A DNA stretch of 64,000 bases from Nocardiopsis sp. TSRI0078. Its GTDB lineage: Bacteria; Actinomycetota; Actinomycetes; Streptosporangiales; Streptosporangiaceae. Below are positions 7,695-16,336 of the stretch, one piece after another (the first letter of the stretch is position 1; every line of letters starts with the position of its first letter). The position numbers were made by a program, and so were the translations under genes. The stretch covers positions 248,001 to 312,000 of the forward strand of contig NZ_LWLB01000023.1 of assembly GCF_001905145.1 (NCBI RefSeq), read 5' to 3'. The notes under the pieces were generated by a model. The model saw nothing but the letters and a program-made list of their open reading frames with translations, made no database searches and had not been told where the DNA came from.

Positions 7695-9704
7695 GTGCCC
7701 CCTTCCTACCCCGCAGACGAAACCGTCCTCCCCCGGCCCGTCGCCCCGCTTCCCCTCCCGCCCATCGCCACCGCCCGCCACAGGCTCGCCGACAAGCTCA
7801 GGGAGCACTTCGACCTGAGCGAGGAGGGCGCCGACGCCTTCGCCCTGGCGGTGACCGACCCGGCCCAGGCCCGCAAGGCGATCGAGGTACCCGAGCGCCT
7901 GCCGGTCCCCGGCGGGGTCATCCTCGCCATACGGACCCACGTCTGGGCCCGCCACATCATGCCCGACCCCCGCAACCCGCGGATCAGCCCCGCCCGCCGC
8001 CACGCCGCCTCCGGGCTGATCGGCCGGGGGGAGGCCACCCGGGAGCGCCCCCTTCCCGAACCCGTCCGCGCACCCCGGGGCCGCCCCGAGCTGGTCCAGC
8101 GGGTCAGGAGCAAGGAGCACCTGGCCTGGTCCGCCAAACAGGCCAGCGACTACGTGCTCAACAGCAACGACTGGCGTGACTCGATCCGCAACCAGGGGGT
8201 CATGACGGAGGTGTGGCTGGTCGCCACCACCATCACCCACGACGATGACACCCCGGACGTCACCGTGCCGACCACGGCCGAGGGCTCCAGCCGCATCACC
8301 TGCGTGCACAGGCTGCTGCCCGATCACCAGTCGGACGGGCGCGAGCCGCTCCGGTCGGCCGATGTCCCCTACCAGCGCAACGACCGCCGGCTGCGAGCCG
8401 AGATCCGAAGGCTCAACGAAGCCATCAGCTCGGTGGAGGAGGAGCACGAACTCGAGGAGGAGGTGGCCGTCCAGGCCCGCTGCGAGATCGTCCCCGCCCT
8501 GCTCCTGGTCGGCTTCGAGCCCCACAGCGGCACGACGGACGACTTCGGGGTCGCGGTCAAGTCCCTGGTCGCGCTGCGCCACGTGGACTACCCCAAGCCC
8601 TGGGGCCCGGCCGCCGAGAACGAGACCCTGGCCGACGCCGTCATCGACGAGCTGAGGCGCCAGAACCTGATCACGGCGAAGAGGGCGGACTGGCTCTCCG
8701 GGGGCCTCACCCCGCAGGAGGCGAAGGAGGCGGGGTTCTCCGACGACCCGGCCACACGCGCGGCGGCGATCGTGCGGACCTTCACCGACCGCGATCCCGA
8801 GGTGCACGCGGCGGTCCGCACCGCCATCACCAGCCAGAGCACGCGCAAGAGGACCAGCGGCAAGCTCCTGTTCGAGCTGGCCACCTCCCTCATCCTGCGC
8901 TCGCTGCCCGAGGAGGAGCCGCGTAGGCGGGAGAGGATCCGCAAGTACCTGTCCAACGCCTTCCGCGGCGACCTGGCCAAGGAGGACTGGGCCGCGACCT
9001 ACCGCTCCCCCGAGGACCTCGTCGCCGCGGCCCTCTCCGAGTCCGAGGAGGGGCGTCCGGGTCCGGCCTCGGCCGAACTCGCGGTGCGCAGCGCTTACTC
9101 CCTCATCGTCAAGGGCGCCTTGACCGCCGACCGGGGCACCCAGAACAACGACCAGCCGGACCGCCGCAACCCGAGCGAGGTGATCGACCGGATGCGGGCC
9201 ACCCCCCGGGGTATCCACCAGCTCGGCCAGGCCCTCCTGGACCTGTCCCGCCGGGGCCCGATCCGGCTCGTCGACGAGCACGGAGAGGTCGAGCGCACGG
9301 AGAAGGGCACCGAATCCCGGGCCACCGAGCAGGTCCTGCGCACGCGCTTCTACGCCGAGGGCAAGGGGCCCGGCATGACTCCGGCGCCCCAGACCCCCGC
9401 TGAGAACCTGGGCAACGCCCTGACCGAGCTCGCGGCCGCCGTCGAGGCCCTCCTCGACGCCGTCGGCAAGGTGGAGAGAGTCAAGGACGATGACGGTACG
9501 CCCGCCATCGCCTCGCTCGGAGCCGACCCCGGGGACTGCGCGAACTGGCAGGGGTCACTGTTCGGCGTGATCCAGAAGCTCCCGCTGTGGCAGCAGCGCA
9601 AGCAGGCCCTCACCAGCGCCGCCTACGAGGAGGAGGACCCCGAGGCCGACGGTTTCGACGATCCCGATCTCGATGAGGGCCCCGTCGAGCTGACGGGCGC
9701 CTGA
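7695..9704 (+). CDS. ParB-like protein upstream of the ABC-3C cassette
   Basis: The 669-residue protein is read from GTG 7695, which has GAGAGG seven bases upstream. Near residue 90 is a ParB-like opening (HIMPDPRNPRISP). It is followed by a segment ending IRNQGVMTEVWLV and, about 35 residues later, EGSSRITCVHRLL, which corresponds in layout to the ParB/Srx-fold 'propose, then G-x-R-R' arrangement of partition and DndB-like proteins. The rest is helical and charged (LNEAISSVEEEHELEEEV, RRRERIRKYL) and ends in an acidic tail (EEEDPEADGFDDPDLDEG). No nuclease motif can be assigned with certainty. A perfect terminator-like hairpin follows, then the WhiB-HTH gene. I infer that it belongs to the defence cassette; it could also be an independent DNA-binding protein. 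Confidence 0.65.
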   Translation: MPPSYPADETVLPRPVAPLPLPPIATARHRLADKLREHFDLSEEGADAFALAVTDPAQARKAIEVPERLPVPGGVILAIRTHVWARHIMPDPRNPRISPARRHAASGLIGRGEATRERPLPEPVRAPRGRPELVQRVRSKEHLAWSAKQASDYVLNSNDWRDSIRNQGVMTEVWLVATTITHDDDTPDVTVPTTAEGSSRITCVHRLLPDHQSDGREPLRSADVPYQRNDRRLRAEIRRLNEAISSVEEEHELEEEVAVQARCEIVPALLLVGFEPHSGTTDDFGVAVKSLVALRHVDYPKPWGPAAENETLADAVIDELRRQNLITAKRADWLSGGLTPQEAKEAGFSDDPATRAAAIVRTFTDRDPEVHAAVRTAITSQSTRKRTSGKLLFELATSLILRSLPEEEPRRRERIRKYLSNAFRGDLAKEDWAATYRSPEDLVAAALSESEEGRPGPASAELAVRSAYSLIVKGALTADRGTQNNDQPDRRNPSEVIDRMRATPRGIHQLGQALLDLSRRGPIRLVDEHGEVERTEKGTESRATEQVLRTRFYAEGKGPGMTPAPQTPAENLGNALTELAAAVEALLDAVGKVERVKDDDGTPAIASLGADPGDCANWQGSLFGVIQKLPLWQQRKQALTSAAYEEEDPEADGFDDPDLDEGPVELTGA

Positions 9705-9715
9705 CCCCACAGCCG

Positions 9716-9744
9716 GGGACCGGAGCACTCCCTGCTCCGGTCCC
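9716..9744 (+). terminator. Perfect 12-bp hairpin after the ParB-like gene
   Basis: GGGACCGGAGCA at 9716-9727 pairs exactly with TGCTCCGGTCCC at 9733-9744 across a 5-base loop. It begins 12 bases after the stop codon of the ParB-like gene. There is no long U-tract, as is usual in high-GC actinomycetes. Confidence 0.75.
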
Positions 9745-10001
9745 GCACACGACCACGCCACGGACTCCGCGAGCCGTCCACCCGCCCTCCCAGACGGGGC
9801 GGGGAGGACACTCCGGTGTCACCCTCCGCGAGGAGCGCGACACCCGAACGCCTTGGGACACATGGCCGCGACCGTAGCCGCACGCACCACGCCGGTGGAG
9901 GACACCGGCCCGTGCCACGCGGGTGCACCGGAATTCGTCCGGGACCACCCGAGCTGTCCGCCCAGCGGCCGCCTGAGCCGCCAGCAGCTGAGACGGATTC
10001 C

Positions 10002-10475
10002 ATGAACAGCGACCTCAACCCAGCCCCTTCCCCCACCCGCGACGACGAACACCTCCGAAGGCTGGTCCGCCAGCCGACGGGCGAGCTCCAACAGCGGGCC
10101 ACCGCCTCCGTCGCCTGCCGCGGTATGGACACGAACGTCTTCTTCCCCGAACACGGTGTGCCGGACGGACTCGCCCTGGCCCGCTGCCGGAGTTGTCATG
10201 CCAGGCTCGTCTGTCTGGCCCTGGCCCTGCGGTACGAGACCTCGGCGCCGCGCCACGGATGGTCCGGAGGTCTGGGCCCCCAGGAACGAAGCGCGATCGC
10301 GGCCCGTCTCGGCCTCGGGGCGACGGCTCCGGAGGAGTACCCGGACCCCGGCCCCGGGGACCGTGCTCTGCGCGCCGTTCGCCTACGCGCGCAGGGGTGG
10401 ACGGTGGCACAGATCGCGACCGAACTCGGAGTGGACAAGCGCACGGTGTATCGCGACTTCCGGCAGGTCGCCTGA
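10002..10475 (+). CDS. WhiB-family iron-sulfur regulator fused to a C-terminal HTH
   Basis: Residues 39-90 match the WhiB family: cysteines at 39, 62, 65 and 71 (C-x22-C-x2-C-x5-C) for a [4Fe-4S] cluster, followed by the GWSGGL turn at about 86-91. Beyond the WhiB domain a second DNA-binding unit appears at about 125-155 (VAQIATELGVDKRTVYRDF), a helix-turn-helix like sigma region 4 or LuxR/HTH_23. WhiB proteins are usually 80-130 residues and lack a separate HTH, so this 157-residue form is an uncommon fusion. The start is ATG 10002 with GAGACGGA upstream. It lies 49 bases before the ABC-3C operon and probably controls it, perhaps in response to redox or nitric oxide changes; that link is inferred. 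Confidence 0.85.
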   Translation: MNSDLNPAPSPTRDDEHLRRLVRQPTGELQQRATASVACRGMDTNVFFPEHGVPDGLALARCRSCHARLVCLALALRYETSAPRHGWSGGLGPQERSAIAARLGLGATAPEEYPDPGPGDRALRAVRLRAQGWTVAQIATELGVDKRTVYRDFRQVA

Positions 10476-10524
10476 CCGGCTCCCCGGATTCGGCACAGCG
10501 CACACGAGAAGAACGGACGATTCT

Positions 10525-11781
10525 GTGAGAACGGACGAGGCGGTCAGCAAGCTGGTCAGCTCGCTGCCTCCCGAGGATTCCGGGTCCCGTACCCAGGACA
10601 AGTTCCGGTGGCAGGCCCGCATGGCGGCACGCGACGTACTGGCGCTGATCCTGCTGGACGCGGAGGACCGCGACCAGGGCATCACCCCGAAAGAACGCGG
10701 GCTGGTCTGCGAACGCTGGGAGGACTGGCTGGTGTTCGGCGGTGCGGCTGTCGAGTTCGTCTCGGCCAAGCACCTGGACGCCGACCAGGGCCCCTGGCGG
10801 ATGTCCACCATCTTCGACGACGGGGGGATCGCCCACCTGTACCGCACGCACCGGCTGATGGGCGGCCTGCCACACTGCCGCCTGGTCAGTAACGCGGCGC
10901 TGGTCAGCGAGGCCTCCACCCGGGCGCTGAAGAACATGTGCCTGGTCTCCGACGAGGCCAGCGGCACGCCGGCGCGGAAGCTCGACCAAAAGGAGGTTGC
11001 CGCCCTGGAGCACACGGTCGCCCGCCACCTCATGACACACGCCAAGAAGGCCGGACTGGCCGGAGAGGATCTCGACGGCCTGGCCGCCCAGGTCAACCGA
11101 TGCCGCCCCGGCCCCGGGCTCCTGGCCAAGGTCGGCCCGTTCCTGCGCGGTCTGAGCCTGGACCTGGAACTCCCCCCGCGTCGCCTGATCCGCTCGACGG
11201 GTCCCGAGCGGTACGTGCGTCCGGTCCTGGAACGCCTCGGTTACCCCGGCGAGCGGGCACGGGAGGCGTGGGAGCACGTCACCCGGATGGTCTCGGAACG
11301 CATGGAGGCCGACGGCCCCGCGAGGGGAGGGGGCCTCGCCGACCTGGTGCACCGGTGGCGCCGGGGCGAACACCACCGGACCCCCGACGAGGAACGGCGG
11401 CGCATCACCTCGGAGCAGGCACGTATCGCCATCGAGCGTGTCACCACCCGTCCCCGCAGTTATGCACTGCCTTCGCTCGGCAAGCCCTACTCCAGCAAGC
11501 TGGAGGTGAAGCTCGCCGTGGGCGGGTGCCGCCCGAACGCGGTACGCAACGCCAAGGACAAGTTGGACCTGTGGCGGGACACGCGCGACAACGAGCTCGA
11601 TGACGCACCCGGCAACCACGCCCGACTGGAGATGTTCACCCAGGAGCTGCAGACCCGGCTCGACGATCTCGACGATGAACTACCGGAAGCGCCGGGCGAC
11701 GGAAGTGAACGCGGTCGCCTCCTGTGGCGGCGGGCCACCCAGATCCCCCTGGCGACCTACCTCAACCCCCGTTCGAGGTGA
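10525..11781 (+). CDS. ABC-3C effector, DUF4297/Cap4-like nuclease (probable)
   Basis: The 418-residue protein starts at GTG 10525. Its N-terminus has the arrangement of the DUF4297 'dsDNA nuclease' family used by CBASS Cap4 and by ABC-3C effectors: a KFRWQARMAARDVLALIL helix at about 26-43, then an acidic ERWEDWLVFG strand and VEFVSAKHL at about 76-84, where D67, E77 and K82 could supply a PD-(D/E)xK site. The rest is mostly helical with basic segments and was not recognised. Its position as first gene of a four-gene overlapping operon ending in an SMC-like ATPase is the typical place for an ABC-3C effector. The last codons overlap the next gene by 4 bp (GTGA at 11778-11781). Nuclease activity is predicted, not shown. 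Confidence 0.7.
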   Translation: MRTDEAVSKLVSSLPPEDSGSRTQDKFRWQARMAARDVLALILLDAEDRDQGITPKERGLVCERWEDWLVFGGAAVEFVSAKHLDADQGPWRMSTIFDDGGIAHLYRTHRLMGGLPHCRLVSNAALVSEASTRALKNMCLVSDEASGTPARKLDQKEVAALEHTVARHLMTHAKKAGLAGEDLDGLAAQVNRCRPGPGLLAKVGPFLRGLSLDLELPPRRLIRSTGPERYVRPVLERLGYPGERAREAWEHVTRMVSERMEADGPARGGGLADLVHRWRRGEHHRTPDEERRRITSEQARIAIERVTTRPRSYALPSLGKPYSSKLEVKLAVGGCRPNAVRNAKDKLDLWRDTRDNELDDAPGNHARLEMFTQELQTRLDDLDDELPEAPGDGSERGRLLWRRATQIPLATYLNPRSR

Positions 11782-11942
11782 ACCGGTCCCTGCTCATCGG
11801 GGCGGCGGCCGACATCACCGACGAGTGCAGGTTCTGGCTGAGCGAGCCCTTCGACGCCCTGGCGGTGTTGGAGCGGGCCAACGCGCAGAGCGACACCGAC
11901 GGCGATGAGGGCCCCCAGGACACGGAACAGGAGCATATGTGA
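11778..11942 (+). CDS. 54-residue middle component of the ABC-3C operon (probable)
   Basis: GTG at 11778 overlaps the stop of the nuclease gene (GTGA), and its own stop at 11940-11942 overlaps the next start (ATGTGA). This double coupling is the main evidence that the very short frame is translated. The protein starts VNRSLLIGAAADITDECRF, continues with FDALAVLERAN and ends in an acidic tail. No signal peptide is present. ABC-3C cassettes normally include one or more small 'middle components' that bridge effector and ATPase; this could be one, but no sequence motif proves it. Confidence 0.65.
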   Translation: MNRSLLIGAAADITDECRFWLSEPFDALAVLERANAQSDTDGDEGPQDTEQEHM

Positions 11943-12505
11943 CATCCCCACCCCCCGTACGTCCCCATCCCGACATCCTCAGAACGGACCGTGACTACCA
12001 CGAGGTCCGTGTCCTGCTGCTCATCGTGTCGGTCTCCGAACACCGCCCCGGCCCGGGCCACATCGACGGCCTCACCCAGTTGGCCAAACTCGACTTCCTC
12101 GTACGTCATCCCCGCTTCGCCGCGCTCGCTCTGGAGGAGGTCGGGGAAGAGGACCCGCGTCTGCACCTGAACGCACCTGACGCGCGCGCCGTCGATTCCC
12201 CCGGCATTCGGCACCGCTACGGCCCCTGGGACGAGCGCTACTACACGGTGGTCGGTGCCCTGGTCGGCCGCGGGCTCATCCGTCTCGGGGAAGGAGGCCG
12301 AAGCCGGTTCACGCTCACCCCCGCACCGGCCGGCAGCCGTCTCGCACGAGCCGCCGCTGCGTCCCCTCCGTGGCGACCGGTGGCCGACCGCTGCGCGGCT
12401 GTCGCCGAAGCCGCTGGAAGGCTCAGCGGCCACCGGCTCACCCAGTTGATTCTCACCCGCCTGCCGCGGACCCGCCGCGATGACCTTCGGGAGCCGATCA
12501 GGTGA
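11939..12505 (+). CDS. ABC-three-component system middle component (probable)
   Basis: A 188-residue protein starts at GTG 11939. It contains a conserved-looking helix-strand core: a helix EVRVLLLIVSVSEH, then HIDGLTQLAKLDFLVRHPRF, then DERYYTVVGALVGRGLIRLGE followed by a beta-turn (RSRFTLTPAPAG), which has the layout of a winged-helix domain. ABC-3C middle components commonly carry such winged helices and the phrase 'LAKLDFLLRYP'. The C-terminus is a helical segment. Start and stop overlap the neighbouring genes by 4 bp, so all components should be made together. It probably joins the nuclease effector to the ATPase. Confidence 0.75.
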   Translation: MTSPPPVRPHPDILRTDRDYHEVRVLLLIVSVSEHRPGPGHIDGLTQLAKLDFLVRHPRFAALALEEVGEEDPRLHLNAPDARAVDSPGIRHRYGPWDERYYTVVGALVGRGLIRLGEGGRSRFTLTPAPAGSRLARAAAASPPWRPVADRCAAVAEAAGRLSGHRLTQLILTRLPRTRRDDLREPIR

Positions 12506-14499
12506 GTTCCTTCTTCCGCATCAACGCGCTGGTTCTCAGGACGGACACCGACCCGGCGGACCGACGGGACTTCAAACCCGGGCTGAACATCTTCACCGGC
12601 CCGCCCGGAGCGGGCAAGAGCACCATGCTCGAACTGATCAGGTTCGGTCTGGGCGGCACCGCGCAGAAGACCCCGGTGGTGGAGCAGCACGTCCACGGGG
12701 TGTCCGTGGAGATCCAGACCCACAGGCGTGAGCTGCGCCTGTCCCGCGAGGTCGCGACACCCGGCACGGTCTCGGTGTACGACCTCGACGTCCAGACCCA
12801 TGAGGGCGAGTTCCCGGTGCGCGCCCAGGGGGACGGACAGCCCACGATCGGTGCGAAGCTCATGGAGTGGCTGGAACTCCCCGCCGACGCCGAGGTGCTC
12901 GTCAACGGCCGCCCCCGGACACTGGGGTTCCAGCACCTGTGGGAGTTCATCCACATCCCGCAGCCGGAGATCGACCGCAGTATCGCCCGACACGACGTCT
13001 CCTCGCTCAGCAAGCAGCGCAAGCGCCTCTTCGAGCTGCTGTTCGGCATCTACGATCCGGAACTCCAGGCGCTCGACCAGGCGATCAGCGAGATCCGCAA
13101 ACGGCACAAGGAGGCCGTGCTCAGGCAGGAGGCGGTCACCTCCTTCCTGGACTCCTCCCCCGTCCGGGCGCGCGCTGACCTCCAACACGACCTCACACGG
13201 TCCCGCCGTCGCCGTGACCACCTCTCCTCGGAACTCGAACAGCTGCGGTCACGCACAGGTGCACACTCCGATCGCGTGGTGGCGCTACGCGGCCTGCTGT
13301 CAGTGAGCCGGACCAACACCGACGAACTGCGGGAGGCGCGCGAACGGCTCGAACGCGTGCAGAGGCGCCGCCGGGCACGGCTGGACCGCCTGGAAGCGGA
13401 GCTGGTCCGTGTGCAGCGTGTACGCAGTGCCGGACACCTGCTGCACGGCATCGAGTTCTCCACCTGCCCGCGCTGTATGCAGGACCTTCCGGAACGGCGA
13501 ACCGACGATGACGACTGCCACCTGTGCCGTCAGCCTCTCCCCGACTCGGCTGAGCAGACCCGCCGATCCTCTGAGCGCGGTGGCGCGGAACAGGACCGGC
13601 TACCGCTCGTCGTGGAGGGCGAGGCCAGCGCTCAGGAGGAGCAGCTCGCCGCGGAGAGTGAGGAGGTCAGGCAGTTGATCGACCAGGGGAAACGCGAACT
13701 CGCGGTACTCGACGGGCACCGGGAGGAGGTCGAGGAGGAGGTCGTGGCACTGCGCCAGGAGATCGACGACATGGTCACGACCACGGCCTCACCACGCGCC
13801 GACGAACTGGCGTCCACCACCAAGGCCCTGGCGCAGGCCGACGCGGACGTGAGCCGGGCGGAGGAGGCACTCCGGCTGTGGGGACGGGTGGACACCTTCG
13901 CGGCTTCGGCGGAGGTCCTCGAAGAGCGGGTCAGCGAGTCCGAGGAGGAATGGCGTCAGCGAAACCTCCGTGCCCAGGCGACGTCCTGGCGGTTGTTCGA
14001 GGACCTGAGCCAGTCCTACGACGGACTACTCCATGCCTTTGGGACACCGAACGTCGACCGGGGACGGATCAGCCCTGAGGACTACCTGCCCTATATCGAC
14101 GACAAGAGGTTCGACCACGTCAACATCAGCGGTGGCAACCGGGTGCCGTTCATCGTCGGATACTGGCTGACGCTCCTCACGATGGCGCTGCGCAACCCCA
14201 ACTACCGCGTGCCCAGCTGCCTGATCCTGGACACGCCGCAGAAATCGCTCGGGGCGCGCCAGGAACTCAGCAAGCGTATGTACGACCGCATCCAGAGCAT
14301 CGCCGACGAGAACAGGGATCGCTTGCAGATCTTCCTCATCGACACCGATCTTCCCGACGGTTTCACACCGTCGGAGGAGCCGGAGAAGGTCACCTACACC
14401 CGTCCGGCCATCGCTTCGATCCGCCACCCGGGCGCGGCGCGGGTTCGCACGCTGGAGGGTGAGATCCCGCCGGACGGCTCGGGGGCCGGCGCCGGGTAG
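12502..14499 (+). CDS. ABC-3C ATPase, SMC/Rad50-like with zinc hook
   Basis: The 665-residue protein has an N-terminal ATPase lobe with Walker A GPPGAGKST at 33-41. Long coiled coils at about 190-310 and 365-500 flank a zinc hook with CPRC at 322-325 and CHLC at 339-342. The C-terminal lobe has the SGGNR segment in place of a classical ABC signature and the Walker-B-like SCLILDTPQKSLG. This is the build of Rad50-type sensors in ABC-3C, Gabija-like and Wadjet-like defence systems. Such ATPases probably sense unusual DNA ends and activate an associated nuclease. The GTG start at 12502 overlaps the middle-component stop. It is the last gene of the operon and is followed by a strong hairpin. Confidence 0.85.
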   Translation: MSSFFRINALVLRTDTDPADRRDFKPGLNIFTGPPGAGKSTMLELIRFGLGGTAQKTPVVEQHVHGVSVEIQTHRRELRLSREVATPGTVSVYDLDVQTHEGEFPVRAQGDGQPTIGAKLMEWLELPADAEVLVNGRPRTLGFQHLWEFIHIPQPEIDRSIARHDVSSLSKQRKRLFELLFGIYDPELQALDQAISEIRKRHKEAVLRQEAVTSFLDSSPVRARADLQHDLTRSRRRRDHLSSELEQLRSRTGAHSDRVVALRGLLSVSRTNTDELREARERLERVQRRRRARLDRLEAELVRVQRVRSAGHLLHGIEFSTCPRCMQDLPERRTDDDDCHLCRQPLPDSAEQTRRSSERGGAEQDRLPLVVEGEASAQEEQLAAESEEVRQLIDQGKRELAVLDGHREEVEEEVVALRQEIDDMVTTTASPRADELASTTKALAQADADVSRAEEALRLWGRVDTFAASAEVLEERVSESEEEWRQRNLRAQATSWRLFEDLSQSYDGLLHAFGTPNVDRGRISPEDYLPYIDDKRFDHVNISGGNRVPFIVGYWLTLLTMALRNPNYRVPSCLILDTPQKSLGARQELSKRMYDRIQSIADENRDRLQIFLIDTDLPDGFTPSEEPEKVTYTRPAIASIRHPGAARVRTLEGEIPPDGSGAGAG

Positions 14500-14537
14500 G
14501 CCGCTCTTCGCCGGGCGTGCGACGGGTACAGGTCGCG

Positions 14538-14575
14538 CGCCGGTGGCCGCTCTCGCGGAGCAGCGGCCACCGGCG
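14538..14575. terminator. Perfect 14-bp hairpin between convergent operons
   Basis: CGCCGGTGGCCGCT at 14538-14551 pairs with AGCGGCCACCGGCG at 14562-14575 around a 10-base loop. It lies between the end of the ABC-3C ATPase gene (14499) and the end of the opposing Shedu gene (14613), so it can serve both directions. Confidence 0.8.
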
Positions 14576-14612
14576 TGTGAAGGCGGGCAGGCCCGGGCCT
14601 ACCGACTACCGT

Positions 14613-15803
14613 TCACGCGTCGGAGAGGCGGAGCGCGCCTCGGGTGAAGTCCACCGCGTGTTCGGCGCTGTCGATGAGCTCCTGGTAGGTGACCACATCG
14701 ATGCGGCTGAGGTGGCTGTTGTAGACCCGCAGGGTCTCGTGGACCGCACGCGGGTCCTCCTCGGTGTGGTGCGGGTGACCGATGACCACCGTGGCCTGGC
14801 AGCGCCGGACGTCGATCCCCCACTTCTCCCGGATCTCCTCGCGCCGCTCGTCGAGTGACACGAAGTAGTTCATGATCTGTTCGACCGCGCGGTGCACCTC
14901 CGCGCTCGGGATCAACCGTCCCCGTTGGTGGGTCACCACCTTGGTGTTGGCCCGTTTGATCTCGACGACGTGGAGTACGCCGTCCGGCCGCAGCAGCGGA
15001 AGGTCGATCTCCGTGCTGGGAGCGAGGAGGCGGCGCGTCGCGAAGTCGACGAACCGGCCGCCGAAGATCCACGGGTTCTTCTCCAGTGCCCTTTGCAGGT
15101 CGGCCTCGACCGCGTGGGGGTTGAGGGCCGTACTGCGCAGCAGGGCGAGTGCGTCGCGGCGGCGCTGCACCTCGATCCCGTCGAAGACGGCGTGCGAGTC
15201 GGCTTCGCGAGCGAGTCCGCTGATCCCCTCCGATCCGTCCGTTCCCGTTTCGGCCACGACGGTGATGTGCTTGTCCAGGAGTTCACCGAACCTGTGGGCG
15301 ATCTCCGCTCTGCCCCGGGGCACCTGGTAGTGGCCGGGGCGACCCGGTTCCGGAAACATGCGCTGGGCACCAGCGTGGAGCTGTTCCAAGTAGGCGACGA
15401 CGTCGTCCCCGGACACCCGCCTGAGGTCGTCGAAGTTCTCCCGGATCTGCACTGCGGCGAACTGGAGCCCCAAGGACAGGACCCTCTGCGCGGACTGGAG
15501 CTCCCGCTCCAGAGAACCTCCGTACAGCTCGTACTCGGCTTCGAGGCGGTTCCTGTTCACCGTGTTGAGCGCGTATCCGATGGCGTCCGTGAGCCGTTGA
15601 CTCGTCGCCTCATCTCTCTCCTTCACCGCGTTGGCCTGCACGAACTCCAGGAGCTCCACCAAGTCGCGGTTTCCACGGAAGGGAGACCAGTGCCCCATCT
15701 GGTTCTTCGCGTCATCGATGAGCCTTTCCGTCTTCCCTGAACAGCCCAGTTCGACGATCTTGTCCAGGAGCTTGTACAGCGTCCGGTCCGCCCTGACCCT
15801 CAT
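14613..15803 (-). CDS. sduA: Shedu-family anti-phage nuclease SduA
   Basis: The C-terminal half of this 396-residue protein carries the DUF4263 (Shedu) nuclease signature. DLQRALEKNPWIFG at about 235-248 is the family's typical entry helix, followed by STEIDLPLLRPDG with D267 and then VVEIKRAN with E281 and K283, which together make a PD-(D/E)xK site. The N-terminal 200 residues are helical and differ between family members; they are thought to sense the trigger. Shedu works as a single-gene system in which an oligomeric nuclease cuts DNA during phage infection. The start is ATG 15803. It converges on the ABC-3C operon and stands alone, as expected. Confidence 0.85.
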   Translation of the reverse strand: MRVRADRTLYKLLDKIVELGCSGKTERLIDDAKNQMGHWSPFRGNRDLVELLEFVQANAVKERDEATSQRLTDAIGYALNTVNRNRLEAEYELYGGSLERELQSAQRVLSLGLQFAAVQIRENFDDLRRVSGDDVVAYLEQLHAGAQRMFPEPGRPGHYQVPRGRAEIAHRFGELLDKHITVVAETGTDGSEGISGLAREADSHAVFDGIEVQRRRDALALLRSTALNPHAVEADLQRALEKNPWIFGGRFVDFATRRLLAPSTEIDLPLLRPDGVLHVVEIKRANTKVVTHQRGRLIPSAEVHRAVEQIMNYFVSLDERREEIREKWGIDVRRCQATVVIGHPHHTEEDPRAVHETLRVYNSHLSRIDVVTYQELIDSAEHAVDFTRGALRLSDA

Positions 15804-15985
15804 ATCCCGGCTTCCCCGCCCTCGTAGTGCGATCGCTGGGTCAGGAATAGCAGCGGACGGTGACAGAATCCGTACGGCGCGGAGGAGCGCGACCGTGCCG
15901 GGTGCGTGAAAGGGTTACGGGCTCTGGGGCCCGAATTGTGGCGGGCGACCGCCTTCCCGGAGCGGCCGCCCGTCGGGGTGCAGGT

Positions 15986-16336
15986 TCAGCAGACGAGGAC
16001 GGGAGCCGGGTCCAGGAGCAGAAGCAGTTCCCCCGGTTCGCGAGCCTCGGTCAGGCCGGCGGGCGAGGCCACCCAATAGGACAGCGTGCTCTCACCCCAC
16101 CAGATGAGCAGGTGCGGGTTGTGCCGCTGGAGGGTGGCGGCGCGGGCGTGCTCGCGCTGATATTCGGAGCGCTGGCCGCCCAGGCGGGGCAGGCGTGCCG
16201 CGCGGCGCTGCCGGCAGGAGGGGTGCTCGCACGCCGGGCAGAACGGGCCCACCAGGGGGCGACGCCGGGGCAGCGGCGGGAGCGGACGGTACAGCGGGTC
16301 GCTGGAGGGCCGGGGCGCAGGGATAGGATGCGTCAC
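15986..16336 (-). CDS. Small cysteine-containing hypothetical protein
   Basis: The 116-residue frame starts at GTG 16336. A proline/arginine-rich N-terminus is followed by FCPACEHPSCRQRR (residues about 32-45), a compact Cys/His cluster that could bind zinc, and a C-terminal part with LLIWWGESTLSYWVASP. The segment ends in aliphatic residues (ELLLLLDPAPVLV). No named family is recognised. It lies downstream of, and on the same strand as, the RsbW-like ATPase gene, so the two may be co-transcribed. Confidence 0.6.
   Translation of the reverse strand: MTHPIPAPRPSSDPLYRPLPPLPRRRPLVGPFCPACEHPSCRQRRAARLPRLGGQRSEYQREHARAATLQRHNPHLLIWWGESTLSYWVASPAGLTEAREPGELLLLLDPAPVLVC

Noticed and set aside
12502..14499. 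Gabija, Wadjet or SbcC assignment for the SMC-like ATPase
   Set aside because: No TOPRIM region (as in GajA), no JetA/B/D partners and no SbcD nuclease; overlap with a DUF4297-like gene and small middle components favours ABC-3C.
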